Part shown: in pieces, positions 1 to 5,072 of the stretch
Numbering within the stretch: the first letter of the stretch is position 1
How the letters are laid out: each line of letters opens with the position of its first letter
Assembly (NCBI GenBank): GCA_937884975.1
Contig: CAKZZS010000007.1
Coordinates: 1 to 5,072, forward strand
Reading direction: 5' to 3'
Source: an uncultured Clostridia bacterium
GTDB lineage: Bacteria; Bacillota; Clostridia; Oscillospirales; Acutalibacteraceae
Length of the DNA stretch: 5,072 nt
Notes under the pieces: generated by a model
Told to the model about the DNA's origin: nothing
Database searches by the model: none
The model's input: the letters and a program-made list of their open reading frames with translations, nothing else
Position numbers and translations under genes: made by a program

Positions 1-131
1 GGAAGGAGTATGTCAGGAATCAGCCATCACATAAAATTTGTGATTGAGCCATTATTCTTATGTGATATTATATTTATCTTATGTCATAATGGCATTTATG
101 ATTTGCCGTAAAGGCACTCGTCATTGTTATG
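1..131. other. AT-rich edge region without a convincing gene
   Basis: No gene is supported here. A frame open from the left edge runs to a TAA at 109-111 and holds an ATG at 10 behind AAGGAG (3-8). The spacing of one base is too tight for normal initiation, and the 33-residue product has no recognisable features. It could also be the tail of a gene lying to the left. The stretch holds an inverted repeat ATCACA/TGTGAT (25-30 and 38-43) and two near-identical CTTATGT-N-AT copies 21 bp apart (57-66 and 78-87). It also holds a TCATAA/TTATGA inverted repeat (84-89 and 96-101). It lies downstream of the minus-strand nuclease gene, but no GC-rich stem with a T-tract was found to end that transcript. 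Confidence 0.5.
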
Positions 132-1196
132 CTAAGGATTACATGAACCGCACGGGATATATCCAGCTTCTATCAATTCATTTCTGTCTCCATAGAAATA
201 TACTTTATTCTCTTCCTTCATATCACTTACGCCCTCGCAATCAGGGTAATGAAATCTATGAGAGTTTTTATTCCCAATGTAAGTGACATTTTCAAGTTTC
301 TCCTGTGATACAGATGTTTGATCATCCTCATTAAAAACTCTCTCTATAATATCTGGAGTATCTTCGCCATATATTTCAAACAATTCCGTTTCTGTTTGCT
401 GTACGCTCTCCCCTGTCAAGTAGTTGATATCTATCCCCGGCTGCACATTGTAGGCAAAAACGCAGAAGGACAACCCCTCCCCTCTATCTTCAACGGACAT
501 TCCCTCCATAAGAACTCCGCTTGCCACCAGATTGTCTTCTAAGAAGATTGGCGTTACCCGATATAGAACATGATTGTTGCTGCTTGAGACATAGTCAGAA
601 ACCATATTCTCATAGGGAAGCATACCCTCTATATTTAAATACCTTGTGCCTGTAATTAAATTCTCTGCAAGATCATTTTCTCCGGCAAGTTGGTATCCTA
701 TCAAATGACACCGATTATATAGATATTTTCCATCAATGAAATCATACTTGATTGTCTGCCAGCCAGAGGGTTTGATCATCCCTATTGATCCTCTTTCCTC
801 TGTAGGCATAGTTTCAATTCCTACGCAAGCAAACGCCTCTCCGCATCTCCCCAATTCATCTAAATCACTATACTTCTCAAAGCCATAATCCCGCTTATCC
901 GCATCCTCAAAAAAAGGGACATTTCCATTGATGATTTGTACAGCGGAACCCGAAAAATCAGCAACTTCAGAATAATCAAATTCTTGCGCTTTTTCAGTAA
1001 TTTCACCGATTGAATCAGACACCGGTACATTTGTATCGGGTGTCTCCTGTTGTACTTGGATATCTGCCTCGACGGAACTTGTAATTTGTTGTTCAGCATT
1101 AGCAGATTTGCGATTAGTCCACAACAAGTATGATAAAATCAGTACGCTTACTAAAAGCACAAGGAAGGTGACTGTCAGAACTAATCGCTTAATCAT
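132..1196 (-). CDS. Membrane-anchored DNA/RNA non-specific endonuclease with C-terminal Ada-like metal-binding domain
   Basis: The 354-residue protein probably cleaves nucleic acid outside the cell or at the membrane surface. Residues 5-25 form one hydrophobic helix after a short basic start, an uncleaved anchor or signal. A Ser/Thr/Glu-rich linker follows to about 75. Residues about 78-258 match the DNA/RNA non-specific endonuclease family of the Firmicutes DNA-entry/EndA type. NRCHLIGYQLAG (161-172) sits where that family has its DRGH motif, with His164 as the likely general base. NLITGTRYLN (179-188) carries the likely metal-binding Asn. After an acidic linker, about 305-354 form a small domain with H313, H316, C320, C349 and C352, as in Ada-like metal-binding tails. 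The start is ATG at 1196, because GTG at 1205 overlaps the ribosome binding site. The gene follows the Ig-domain gene by 43 bp and is probably cotranscribed with it. The family call is firm; the substrate and the role (nutrition, competence, competition) are not known. Confidence 0.9.
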   Translation of the reverse strand: MIKRLVLTVTFLVLLVSVLILSYLLWTNRKSANAEQQITSSVEADIQVQQETPDTNVPVSDSIGEITEKAQEFDYSEVADFSGSAVQIINGNVPFFEDADKRDYGFEKYSDLDELGRCGEAFACVGIETMPTEERGSIGMIKPSGWQTIKYDFIDGKYLYNRCHLIGYQLAGENDLAENLITGTRYLNIEGMLPYENMVSDYVSSSNNHVLYRVTPIFLEDNLVASGVLMEGMSVEDRGEGLSFCVFAYNVQPGIDINYLTGESVQQTETELFEIYGEDTPDIIERVFNEDDQTSVSQEKLENVTYIGNKNSHRFHYPDCEGVSDMKEENKVYFYGDRNELIEAGYIPCGSCNP

Positions 1197-1201
1197 TCCG
1201 C

Positions 1202-1210
1202 TCACCTCCC
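1202..1210 (-). promoter_or_regulatory. Ribosome binding site that decides the nuclease start
   Basis: On the minus strand GGGAGGTGA ends five bases before ATG at 1196. The in-frame GTG at 1205 lies inside this element and would have no spacer, so the ATG is the better start. Confidence 0.8.
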
Positions 1211-1239
1211 TTGTATTTTGGACATATTATTTCATTGTA

Positions 1240-2910
1240 CTATTTTACTGAGAATGTATACGTAACAACAAAATGAGCTGCCTTTCCGCTATTCTTGCCG
1301 CCATTTTCCTTGACATATACATCCATCGTTACAGTGAATCCATTTTGCAAATCAGCTTCTGTAACCGTATACGATTTTTTAGCATCTCCTACATCGGGAT
1401 TGTCATCTGATTCAGTATATTTTGAGTAGAAGGTCAACGTATCACCAACAGCTATTGCATATTCGTTTCTGGTGCTTTCTCCGTTGATCTCGTTATAATA
1501 ACTCCATTCATCACCTATATTATTATCATCATCTCTTGGATGCGATACACGCAAACTCATCAGCCTCTTCGATTCGTCTACTGTAAGATTAAAGGATGTT
1601 GAGACTCCATTTGATGCCTCTGCTGTAATTACAGTTGTACCTCCCGCAACGGCAACAAGTTTACCATCTTGATCAACAGTCGCAACAGATGAATCTCCAG
1701 ATGACCATTTAACCTCTTTACTATCCGCATCATCAGGTGTAATAACCGCCGTTACCGTCCTGCTCTCACCTATTGCAAGAGTAATATCTTCAAAATCAAA
1801 GCTGATTGCTTCAACATTTATCGGATCGGGAACTACTACGCTAATTTTATCCGAGGACACCAAGCCGTCATTTGATTGCGCATATACATTCGTGCTGCCA
1901 GGTGCAATACCATGAATTTGGTAATACACCGTCTTACCATATGAGCTTTTTTCACGGGTTATGGTTGCTATCTCAGGATTTTCACTCACAAACACCACAT
2001 CATCAGCCGAAAAATCCCAAGAATTATCAAGCGTTACATTTAATTTGCCAATATTGCTATCCTGTCCAACCTTAACTGTAACCTCACTTGTATCCGCAAA
2101 AGCCATACTCGTGATATTTTTACCACTTCCTTCAACTATAACTTTCATCTTCTCAGACACTACACTTCCATCAGCAGAGGAAGCATAGACATATGTTTCA
2201 CCTGCTGAAATGCCGTTGATTTTGTAATATAAGCAGGTTGTTAATGCATCCTTTGTATATTCAATAGTGGCTATTTCCGGATTCTCGCTAACGAATATAA
2301 CATCACTTGGTGAAAATGCGTTTTTATCTTTTACCTTAACATCTACATAGCTTTCTGATGTGCTACCACCGATTTTCACGGTCTGTTCCAAGTCGCCTAT
2401 CTTAACAAACGATATCGACTTGATGTTAGTATTAGTTTCCGTGTTCGCTACGCTTCTGTAAGATGATGTATTCGCTCCGCCAGATGTATCCGTATTTCCT
2501 GACTTCCCCGAAAAGGCAATGATCAAATATACTATCCAAGCAGCCGCCAATATCCCGTACTTGATTGCGGGTTTCATATCCTTTTTGCGAAGCAATAAAA
2601 TAGTAAGCGGAAGCGGGAAAATGCAAAGCCATCCAAGAACCCACAACCATGTCTTTCTTTTTTTCTTAGGTGGTTGTTGAACCGCTCGGTTGTTTTGCTG
2701 AGTTGTATACTGTCCTCTCTCAGACTGAGCGCGTTGTCTCCCCTTCGCGAAGTTGTATCCCGCCTCTTCAGCATTATCATACTGAATATGCTGGACTTCA
2801 TCGTCAATCAATATTGTCGCACCACAATGTTCGCATATAACTTGCCCTTGTTCGGGATTTGCCTTCATTTGTGCGCTACAGTGGGGACAGGTTAAGTCAA
2901 TCAGTTTCAT
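1240..2910 (-). CDS. Zinc-ribbon membrane protein with three bacterial Ig-like (Big2-type) domains
   Basis: The 556-residue protein is a probable membrane-attached binding or structural protein; no catalytic motif is seen. Residues 8-29 hold a zinc ribbon (CPHC at 8-11, CEHC at 26-29). A polar Gln/Arg-rich stretch leads to PPKKKRK (80-86). Two hydrophobic segments follow at about 87-107 and 116-134, joined by a basic turn (RKKDMK). A Ser/Thr/Gly-rich linker leads to three Ig-like units at about 163-259, 265-360 and 366-444. The third is a typical Big2 domain (VKWSSGDSSVATVDQDGKL). The first two resemble each other and share FVSENPEIATI 101 residues apart. The last 110 residues (about 447-556) are a beta-rich domain I do not recognise. 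The start is ATG at 2910, behind GGAG. An in-frame ATG at 2925 has no ribosome binding site and would lie only a few bases from the predicted transcript start. The gene is first of a probable two-gene operon with the nuclease. The zinc-ribbon and Ig calls are firm; the function is unknown. Confidence 0.88.
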   Translation of the reverse strand: MKLIDLTCPHCSAQMKANPEQGQVICEHCGATILIDDEVQHIQYDNAEEAGYNFAKGRQRAQSERGQYTTQQNNRAVQQPPKKKRKTWLWVLGWLCIFPLPLTILLLRKKDMKPAIKYGILAAAWIVYLIIAFSGKSGNTDTSGGANTSSYRSVANTETNTNIKSISFVKIGDLEQTVKIGGSTSESYVDVKVKDKNAFSPSDVIFVSENPEIATIEYTKDALTTCLYYKINGISAGETYVYASSADGSVVSEKMKVIVEGSGKNITSMAFADTSEVTVKVGQDSNIGKLNVTLDNSWDFSADDVVFVSENPEIATITREKSSYGKTVYYQIHGIAPGSTNVYAQSNDGLVSSDKISVVVPDPINVEAISFDFEDITLAIGESRTVTAVITPDDADSKEVKWSSGDSSVATVDQDGKLVAVAGGTTVITAEASNGVSTSFNLTVDESKRLMSLRVSHPRDDDNNIGDEWSYYNEINGESTRNEYAIAVGDTLTFYSKYTESDDNPDVGDAKKSYTVTEADLQNGFTVTMDVYVKENGGKNSGKAAHFVVTYTFSVK

Positions 2911-2919
2911 AGCTTCACA

Positions 2920-2923
2920 CTCC
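2920..2923 (-). promoter_or_regulatory. Ribosome binding site that decides the Ig-protein start
   Basis: On the minus strand GGAG lies nine bases before ATG at 2910. It overlaps the alternative ATG at 2925, which has only AT-rich sequence upstream. This supports starting at 2910 and gives MKLIDLTCP, a natural beginning for a zinc-ribbon protein. Confidence 0.6.
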
Positions 2924-2935
2924 ATTTCTGATTTT

Positions 2936-2951
2936 TGATTATAAATAATCA
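2936..2951. repeat. Operator-like palindrome over the operon -10 box
   Basis: TGATTAT and ATAATCA form perfect 7-bp arms around a central AA. The palindrome covers the whole minus-strand -10 box, so a protein bound here would block RNA polymerase at the operon promoter. No regulator gene is visible in the window. The site is AT-only apart from one G and one C, so chance occurrence is possible. Confidence 0.4.
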
Positions 2952-2968
2952 GAGTAATGATACCACAA
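2938..2968 (-). promoter_or_regulatory. Probable promoter of the Ig-protein/nuclease operon
   Basis: On the minus strand there is a perfect -10 TATAAT (2943-2938). A weak -35 candidate, TTGTGG (2968-2963), lies 19 bases upstream. Transcription would start near 2931, leaving a leader of about 20 bases before ATG 2910. The -10 is convincing and the -35 is not, so the promoter may need an activator or be modest in strength. Confidence 0.5.
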
Positions 2969-2978
2969 AAAATACTTG

Positions 2979-3008
2979 TTGACTACTAATATTTCTCTTG
3001 TTTATAAT
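2979..3008 (+). promoter_or_regulatory. Promoter of the potassium channel gene
   Basis: TTGACT (2979-2984) and TATAAT (3003-3008), separated by 18 bases, fit the sigma-A/sigma-70 consensus closely. The start point would be near 3015, so the leader is only about 15 bases and begins just before the ribosome binding site GAGGTGA (3017-3023). The -35 box lies about 10 bp from that of the divergent minus-strand promoter, so the two could interfere with each other. Confidence 0.75.
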
Positions 3009-3029
3009 AAAGATTTGAGGTGAAGGCAA

Positions 3030-3755
3030 ATGCGCAAAAGAATCTATGAAATCATAGAGATTTCGTCCGACGGCGATAAGGTAAGTTTTTGTTATGATAT
3101 GCTGATGATGTGTGCAATAATTATCAGCATAGTTCCTCTTGCTTTTAAGCAGCCACCCTCATTCTTCATTTATACGGACATTGTTACAACAGTTCTATTT
3201 ATAATAGACTACATCCTTAGGCTTTTAACAGCCGATTATAAGCTAAGAAAGGCTGGGGTAGTATCGTTTATCAAATATCCATTTACCCCTTGGGCAATAA
3301 TAGACCTTGTGTCGATACTCCCCACACTTACCGTCTTAAATAGCGGATTCAAACTCCTCCGTTTATTCCGAATATTCCGTACCTTCAGAGTCTTTAGGGT
3401 TTTCAAAGCCTTTAGATATAGTAAAAGTATCACTATTATCGCAAAAGTCATACGAAATTCAAAAAATGCTCTTCTTGCTGTTTGCACTCTGGCGATAGGA
3501 TATATTTTGGTTTCAGCCTTGGTTATTTTCAATGTAGAGGCTGCCTCCTTTGAGACTTTTTTTGATGCTATATATTGGGCAACCGTTTCTTTGACAACTG
3601 TAGGGTACGGTGATATATACCCCATTACAACCGCCGGTCGCATTATAACTATGATATCGTCTGTGTTTGGTATAGCAGTAGTAGCACTTCCAGCCGGTAT
3701 AATTACAGCCGGATATATGGATGCTTTAAACGAAGATAAAAAAGACGACGAATGA
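3030..3755 (+). CDS. Six-helix voltage-gated potassium channel (Kv-type ion transport protein)
   Basis: The 241-residue protein is a complete one-repeat channel subunit expected to assemble as a tetramer in the cell membrane and pass K+. Helices lie at about S1 20-38, S2 48-67, S3 86-100, S4 108-130, S5 147-168, pore helix 174-189 and S6 204-228. The selectivity filter is TVGYGD (190-195). S4 has a basic residue at every third position from K108 to R129 (K108, R111, R114, R117, R120, R123, K126, R129), mostly in a repeated FR pattern. D60 in S2 and D92 in S3 are possible charge partners. The tail after S6 is about 13 residues and acidic, with no RCK, cyclic-nucleotide or other ligand-binding domain, so voltage is the likely main gate. 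ATG at 3030 follows GAGGTGA (3017-3023) by six bases. It is transcribed alone, diverging from the Ig-protein operon. The family and K+ selectivity are firm; the physiological role is not shown. Confidence 0.93.
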   Translation: MRKRIYEIIEISSDGDKVSFCYDMLMMCAIIISIVPLAFKQPPSFFIYTDIVTTVLFIIDYILRLLTADYKLRKAGVVSFIKYPFTPWAIIDLVSILPTLTVLNSGFKLLRLFRIFRTFRVFRVFKAFRYSKSITIIAKVIRNSKNALLAVCTLAIGYILVSALVIFNVEAASFETFFDAIYWATVSLTTVGYGDIYPITTAGRIITMISSVFGIAVVALPAGIITAGYMDALNEDKKDDE

Positions 3756-3870
3756 CTATTGATAATCCCTAAAAGGGGCATAATATAACCGCCAATCGTT
3801 AGACTGACGGTCTTCTTCGGTCTTATTTCCGGTTTATCCCTATTTTTGCAACGGGCGTTGCAAAATTTGA
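3756..3870. other. Convergent intergenic region with short repeats and no classical terminator
   Basis: The channel (plus) and the YhcG-like gene (minus) converge here. CCCT/AGGG (3767-3770 and 3774-3777) is a 4-bp stem without a T-tract. AGACT/GGTCT (3801-3805 and 3809-3813) is a 5-bp stem that needs one G-U pair. CGGTCTT occurs twice, at 3808-3814 and 3818-3824, ten bases apart. The strongest structure is the palindrome at 3844-3865, listed separately. How either transcript ends is not clear from the sequence. Confidence 0.5.
3844..3865. repeat. Perfect palindrome 3' of the YhcG-like gene (copy 1)
   Basis: Arms TTTTGCAACG (3844-3853) and CGTTGCAAAA (3856-3865) are perfect 10-bp complements around GG. 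The element lies five bases past the stop codon of the minus-strand gene. As RNA it would form a stable stem with a four-base loop. The minus-strand transcript continues with only a short A/T run and no U-tract, so a classical terminator is doubtful. Nine of ten arm bases match the palindrome inside the same gene (4579-4601). Confidence 0.85.
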
Positions 3871-4890
3871 TTATAGTTTTATTCTCTTTTCAATATCTTC
3901 TATTGATGGAAGATTTTCCATTATCGCAGGATTCATCTTGTCCGATACCCTGTACTCACTGATTCCTATAGGTTTGTTTATATCCTGTAAAGCATATTCA
4001 GCAACCACCTTATCTTTGCCCTTGCACAACAATAAACCCAGCGTTGGATTATCCAGATCCGACTTCAGTTCGCCATCTACTGCGGATAGATAAAATGACA
4101 ATTTTCCGGCAAATTCCGGCTCAAAATCAACCGTTTTAAGTTCCACAACAAAATAGCAATGGAGTTTCACGTTATAGAACAGAAGGTCGATATAGTAGTC
4201 CTTCTCCCCGACATGTATAGGATATTGCCTTCCAAGAAACGAAAAGCCATTACCAAACTCCATAAGAACTTTGGTTATCTGCGCAACCATAGCATCTTCC
4301 AAGTCCTTCTCAAGCAAAGGTGCCGCCGCCGGTATAAAATCAAACACATACGGATCCTTGATTATCTCCTCAGCCTGTTCTCCCAAAGGATTTGCAAGTT
4401 GAGTTTTATAATTTGTGGTTTTTTCAACCAATACCTGCCTACCATACAAGCCACTCTCGATCTGATGCCGTAAAACCGTACTTGACCAGCCTTGTTCTAA
4501 GGTTTGCGCCGCATACCATACGAATTCTTCTGTATTTTCCGTTTGGTTGATCAAAAACGTAATAGATCTCCAATTGATTTTTGCAACACCCTGTTGCAAA
4601 ATTTCCTCGGACGGGATTCTCTCGGCAAACTGCTTCATATAGTTCAGATTTCTCTCTGAATAGCCTGTGGCAGACGGATATTCCATCCTCAAATCTTTTG
4701 AAAGAGTCTGGACAAACTTATTCCCCCACGAGGAATGCTCAATAATTGTCTTACCTATACGCCAATAAAGCTTATTGCGCTCCTCATTAGCGGTGTTCAT
4801 AACAGTCTTTTGGGCTGATATGATATGGTTCTTTACGGCTTCCAGAACCTCAAAATATTCGTCTTGGCACATAATACCGGTATCTGACAT
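3871..4890 (-). CDS. DUF1016/YhcG-family PDDEXK nuclease
   Basis: The 339-residue protein matches the YhcG family: an N-terminal DUF1016 helical, probably DNA-binding, region and a C-terminal PDDEXK nuclease domain. N-terminal family marks are LYWRIGKTI (41-49), SERNLNYMKQFAE (78-90), VAKINW (102-107) and GWSSTVLRHQIESGLY (134-149). The nuclease core spans about 175-300, with D235 (YYIDLLFY), E250 and K252 (VVELKT) as the likely metal-binding triad and AGKLSFYL (261-268) in the following helix. The length is usual for the family and the core is intact. YhcG proteins often occur with type I restriction-modification or other defence genes, but none is visible here; only a partial unknown gene lies upstream. 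ATG at 4890 follows GAGGTGAG with good spacing, and a promoter lies just upstream. The region encoding ILQQGVAK (97-104) is itself a palindrome repeated just past the stop codon. The family call is firm; the biological role is inferred only. Confidence 0.9.
   Translation of the reverse strand: MSDTGIMCQDEYFEVLEAVKNHIISAQKTVMNTANEERNKLYWRIGKTIIEHSSWGNKFVQTLSKDLRMEYPSATGYSERNLNYMKQFAERIPSEEILQQGVAKINWRSITFLINQTENTEEFVWYAAQTLEQGWSSTVLRHQIESGLYGRQVLVEKTTNYKTQLANPLGEQAEEIIKDPYVFDFIPAAAPLLEKDLEDAMVAQITKVLMEFGNGFSFLGRQYPIHVGEKDYYIDLLFYNVKLHCYFVVELKTVDFEPEFAGKLSFYLSAVDGELKSDLDNPTLGLLLCKGKDKVVAEYALQDINKPIGISEYRVSDKMNPAIMENLPSIEDIEKRIKL
4579..4601. repeat. Perfect palindrome inside the YhcG-like gene (copy 2)
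   Basis: Arms TTTTGCAACA (4579-4588) and TGTTGCAAAA (4592-4601) are perfect 10-bp complements around CCC. On the coding (minus) strand the element spans the codons for ILQQGVAK, residues 97-104, just before the family's conserved VA-x-x-x-W motif. It shares the TTTTTGCAAC and GTTGCAAAATTT flanks with the copy at 3844-3865, and the two differ only in the centre. It could be a protein binding site or an mRNA hairpin. Confidence 0.85.
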
Positions 4891-4912
4891 CGTTTCTCAC
4901 CTCACTGCCTTC

Positions 4913-4941
4913 AGTATAATGATTTTTGCACCTGTATTCAA
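4913..4941 (-). promoter_or_regulatory. Promoter of the YhcG-like gene
   Basis: On the minus strand TTGAAT (4941-4936) and TATACT (4918-4913), with a 17-base spacer, make a good sigma-A/sigma-70 promoter. The transcript would start near 4906, about 16 bases before ATG 4890. The -35 box overlaps the stop codon of the upstream partial gene. The spacer holds TGCAAAAATCA (4930-4920), an 11-base sequence also present at one side of the palindrome inside the gene. Confidence 0.65.
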
Positions 4942-5072
4942 CGATTATTTATAGCATTTATGCGATTTTTTGCGTCTTCTCTCTGTTTCTCAGACAACCG
5001 CCTCGGCTTACGATAACTAACGGCAGATTTAGGCATCTCATAGGTCTTGTCGATATCTGTTTCACCTATGCA
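4938..5072 (-). CDS. C-terminal fragment of an unrecognised basic protein, cut by the window edge
   Basis: An open frame enters from the right edge and ends at TGA (4940-4938), giving 44 residues. The visible tail includes IGETDIDKTYEMPKSAVSY followed by a strongly basic, helix-prone segment (RKPRRLSEKQREDAKNRI) and ends INAINNR. The many Lys and Arg residues could mean nucleic-acid contact, but no family is recognised. The stop codon lies within the -35 box of the YhcG-like gene's promoter and 47 bases before its ATG, so the two genes could also be read together. The frame is short, so it is supported mainly by its coding-like composition and the tight spacing to the next gene. Confidence 0.5.
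   Translation of the reverse strand, partial: CIGETDIDKTYEMPKSAVSYRKPRRLSEKQREDAKNRINAINNR

Noticed and set aside
10..111. 33-codon plus-strand frame starting at ATG 10
   Set aside because: AAGGAG is only one base from the ATG, the product has no features, and the frame is also open to the left edge. It cannot be separated from chance.
44..542. Plus-strand open frames at 44-286 and 318-542
   Set aside because: They lie mostly opposite the nuclease gene, lack convincing ribosome binding sites and match no known protein type.
1197..1205. GTG at 1205 as the start of the nuclease
   Set aside because: It sits within the GGGAGGTGA ribosome binding site that serves ATG 1196.
1240..2910. Zinc ribbon taken as a transcription factor (TFIIB-like)
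   Set aside because: The rest of the protein is two membrane segments and Ig domains; no cyclin-like or other TFIIB core is present.
2911..2925. ATG at 2925 as the start of the zinc-ribbon protein
   Set aside because: It has no ribosome binding site and would lie about five bases from the predicted transcript start.
3767..3777. CCCT/AGGG hairpin as the channel terminator
   Set aside because: The stem is only 4 bp with no following T-tract on either strand.
3236..3781. 181-codon open frame antisense to the channel gene
   Set aside because: It is opposite a well-recognised channel, has no recognisable domain, and reads as a shadow of the channel's codons.
3844..3865. Palindrome read simply as a rho-independent terminator
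   Set aside because: It lacks a clear U-tract after the stem on either strand, and its near-copy inside the coding region could not serve as a terminator.

Overview
The window looks like a low-GC Firmicutes (Clostridia-type) chromosome or accessory segment. The evidence is AT-rich DNA, strong AGGTGA-type ribosome binding sites, near-consensus sigma-A-type promoters, and four protein types common in gut Firmicutes. No tRNA, rRNA, CRISPR array, transposase or integrase was seen.

Layout from left to right. Positions 1-131 are AT-rich with short repeats and no convincing gene. Positions 132-1196 (minus) encode a membrane-anchored DNA/RNA non-specific endonuclease with a C-terminal Ada-like metal-binding tail. 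Positions 1240-2910 (minus), 43 bp upstream of the nuclease and probably in its operon, encode a zinc-ribbon protein with two hydrophobic segments and three bacterial Ig-like domains. A compact divergent promoter region (2911-3029) separates this pair from a six-helix voltage-gated potassium channel on the plus strand (3030-3755). A 115-bp convergent gap (3756-3870) follows. Then comes a DUF1016/YhcG-family PDDEXK nuclease on the minus strand (3871-4890), and finally the C-terminal tail of an unrecognised small basic protein cut by the right edge (4938-5072, minus).

The nuclease and Ig-protein pair probably act at or outside the membrane. The channel has its own promoter and is probably independent. 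The YhcG-like nuclease has its own promoter as well. No restriction-modification subunits are visible beside it, so its partner, if any, lies outside the window or is absent.

The most unusual signal concerns the YhcG-like gene. A perfect palindrome with 10-bp arms (TTTTGCAAC plus one base) lies 5 bp past its stop codon. Almost the same palindrome lies inside its coding sequence, where it encodes ILQQGVAK. An 11-base half of that site recurs in the spacer of the gene's own promoter. This pattern suggests that the gene's protein, or a partner, recognises the site, or that the element is a family-linked repeat. The sequence alone cannot decide between these.
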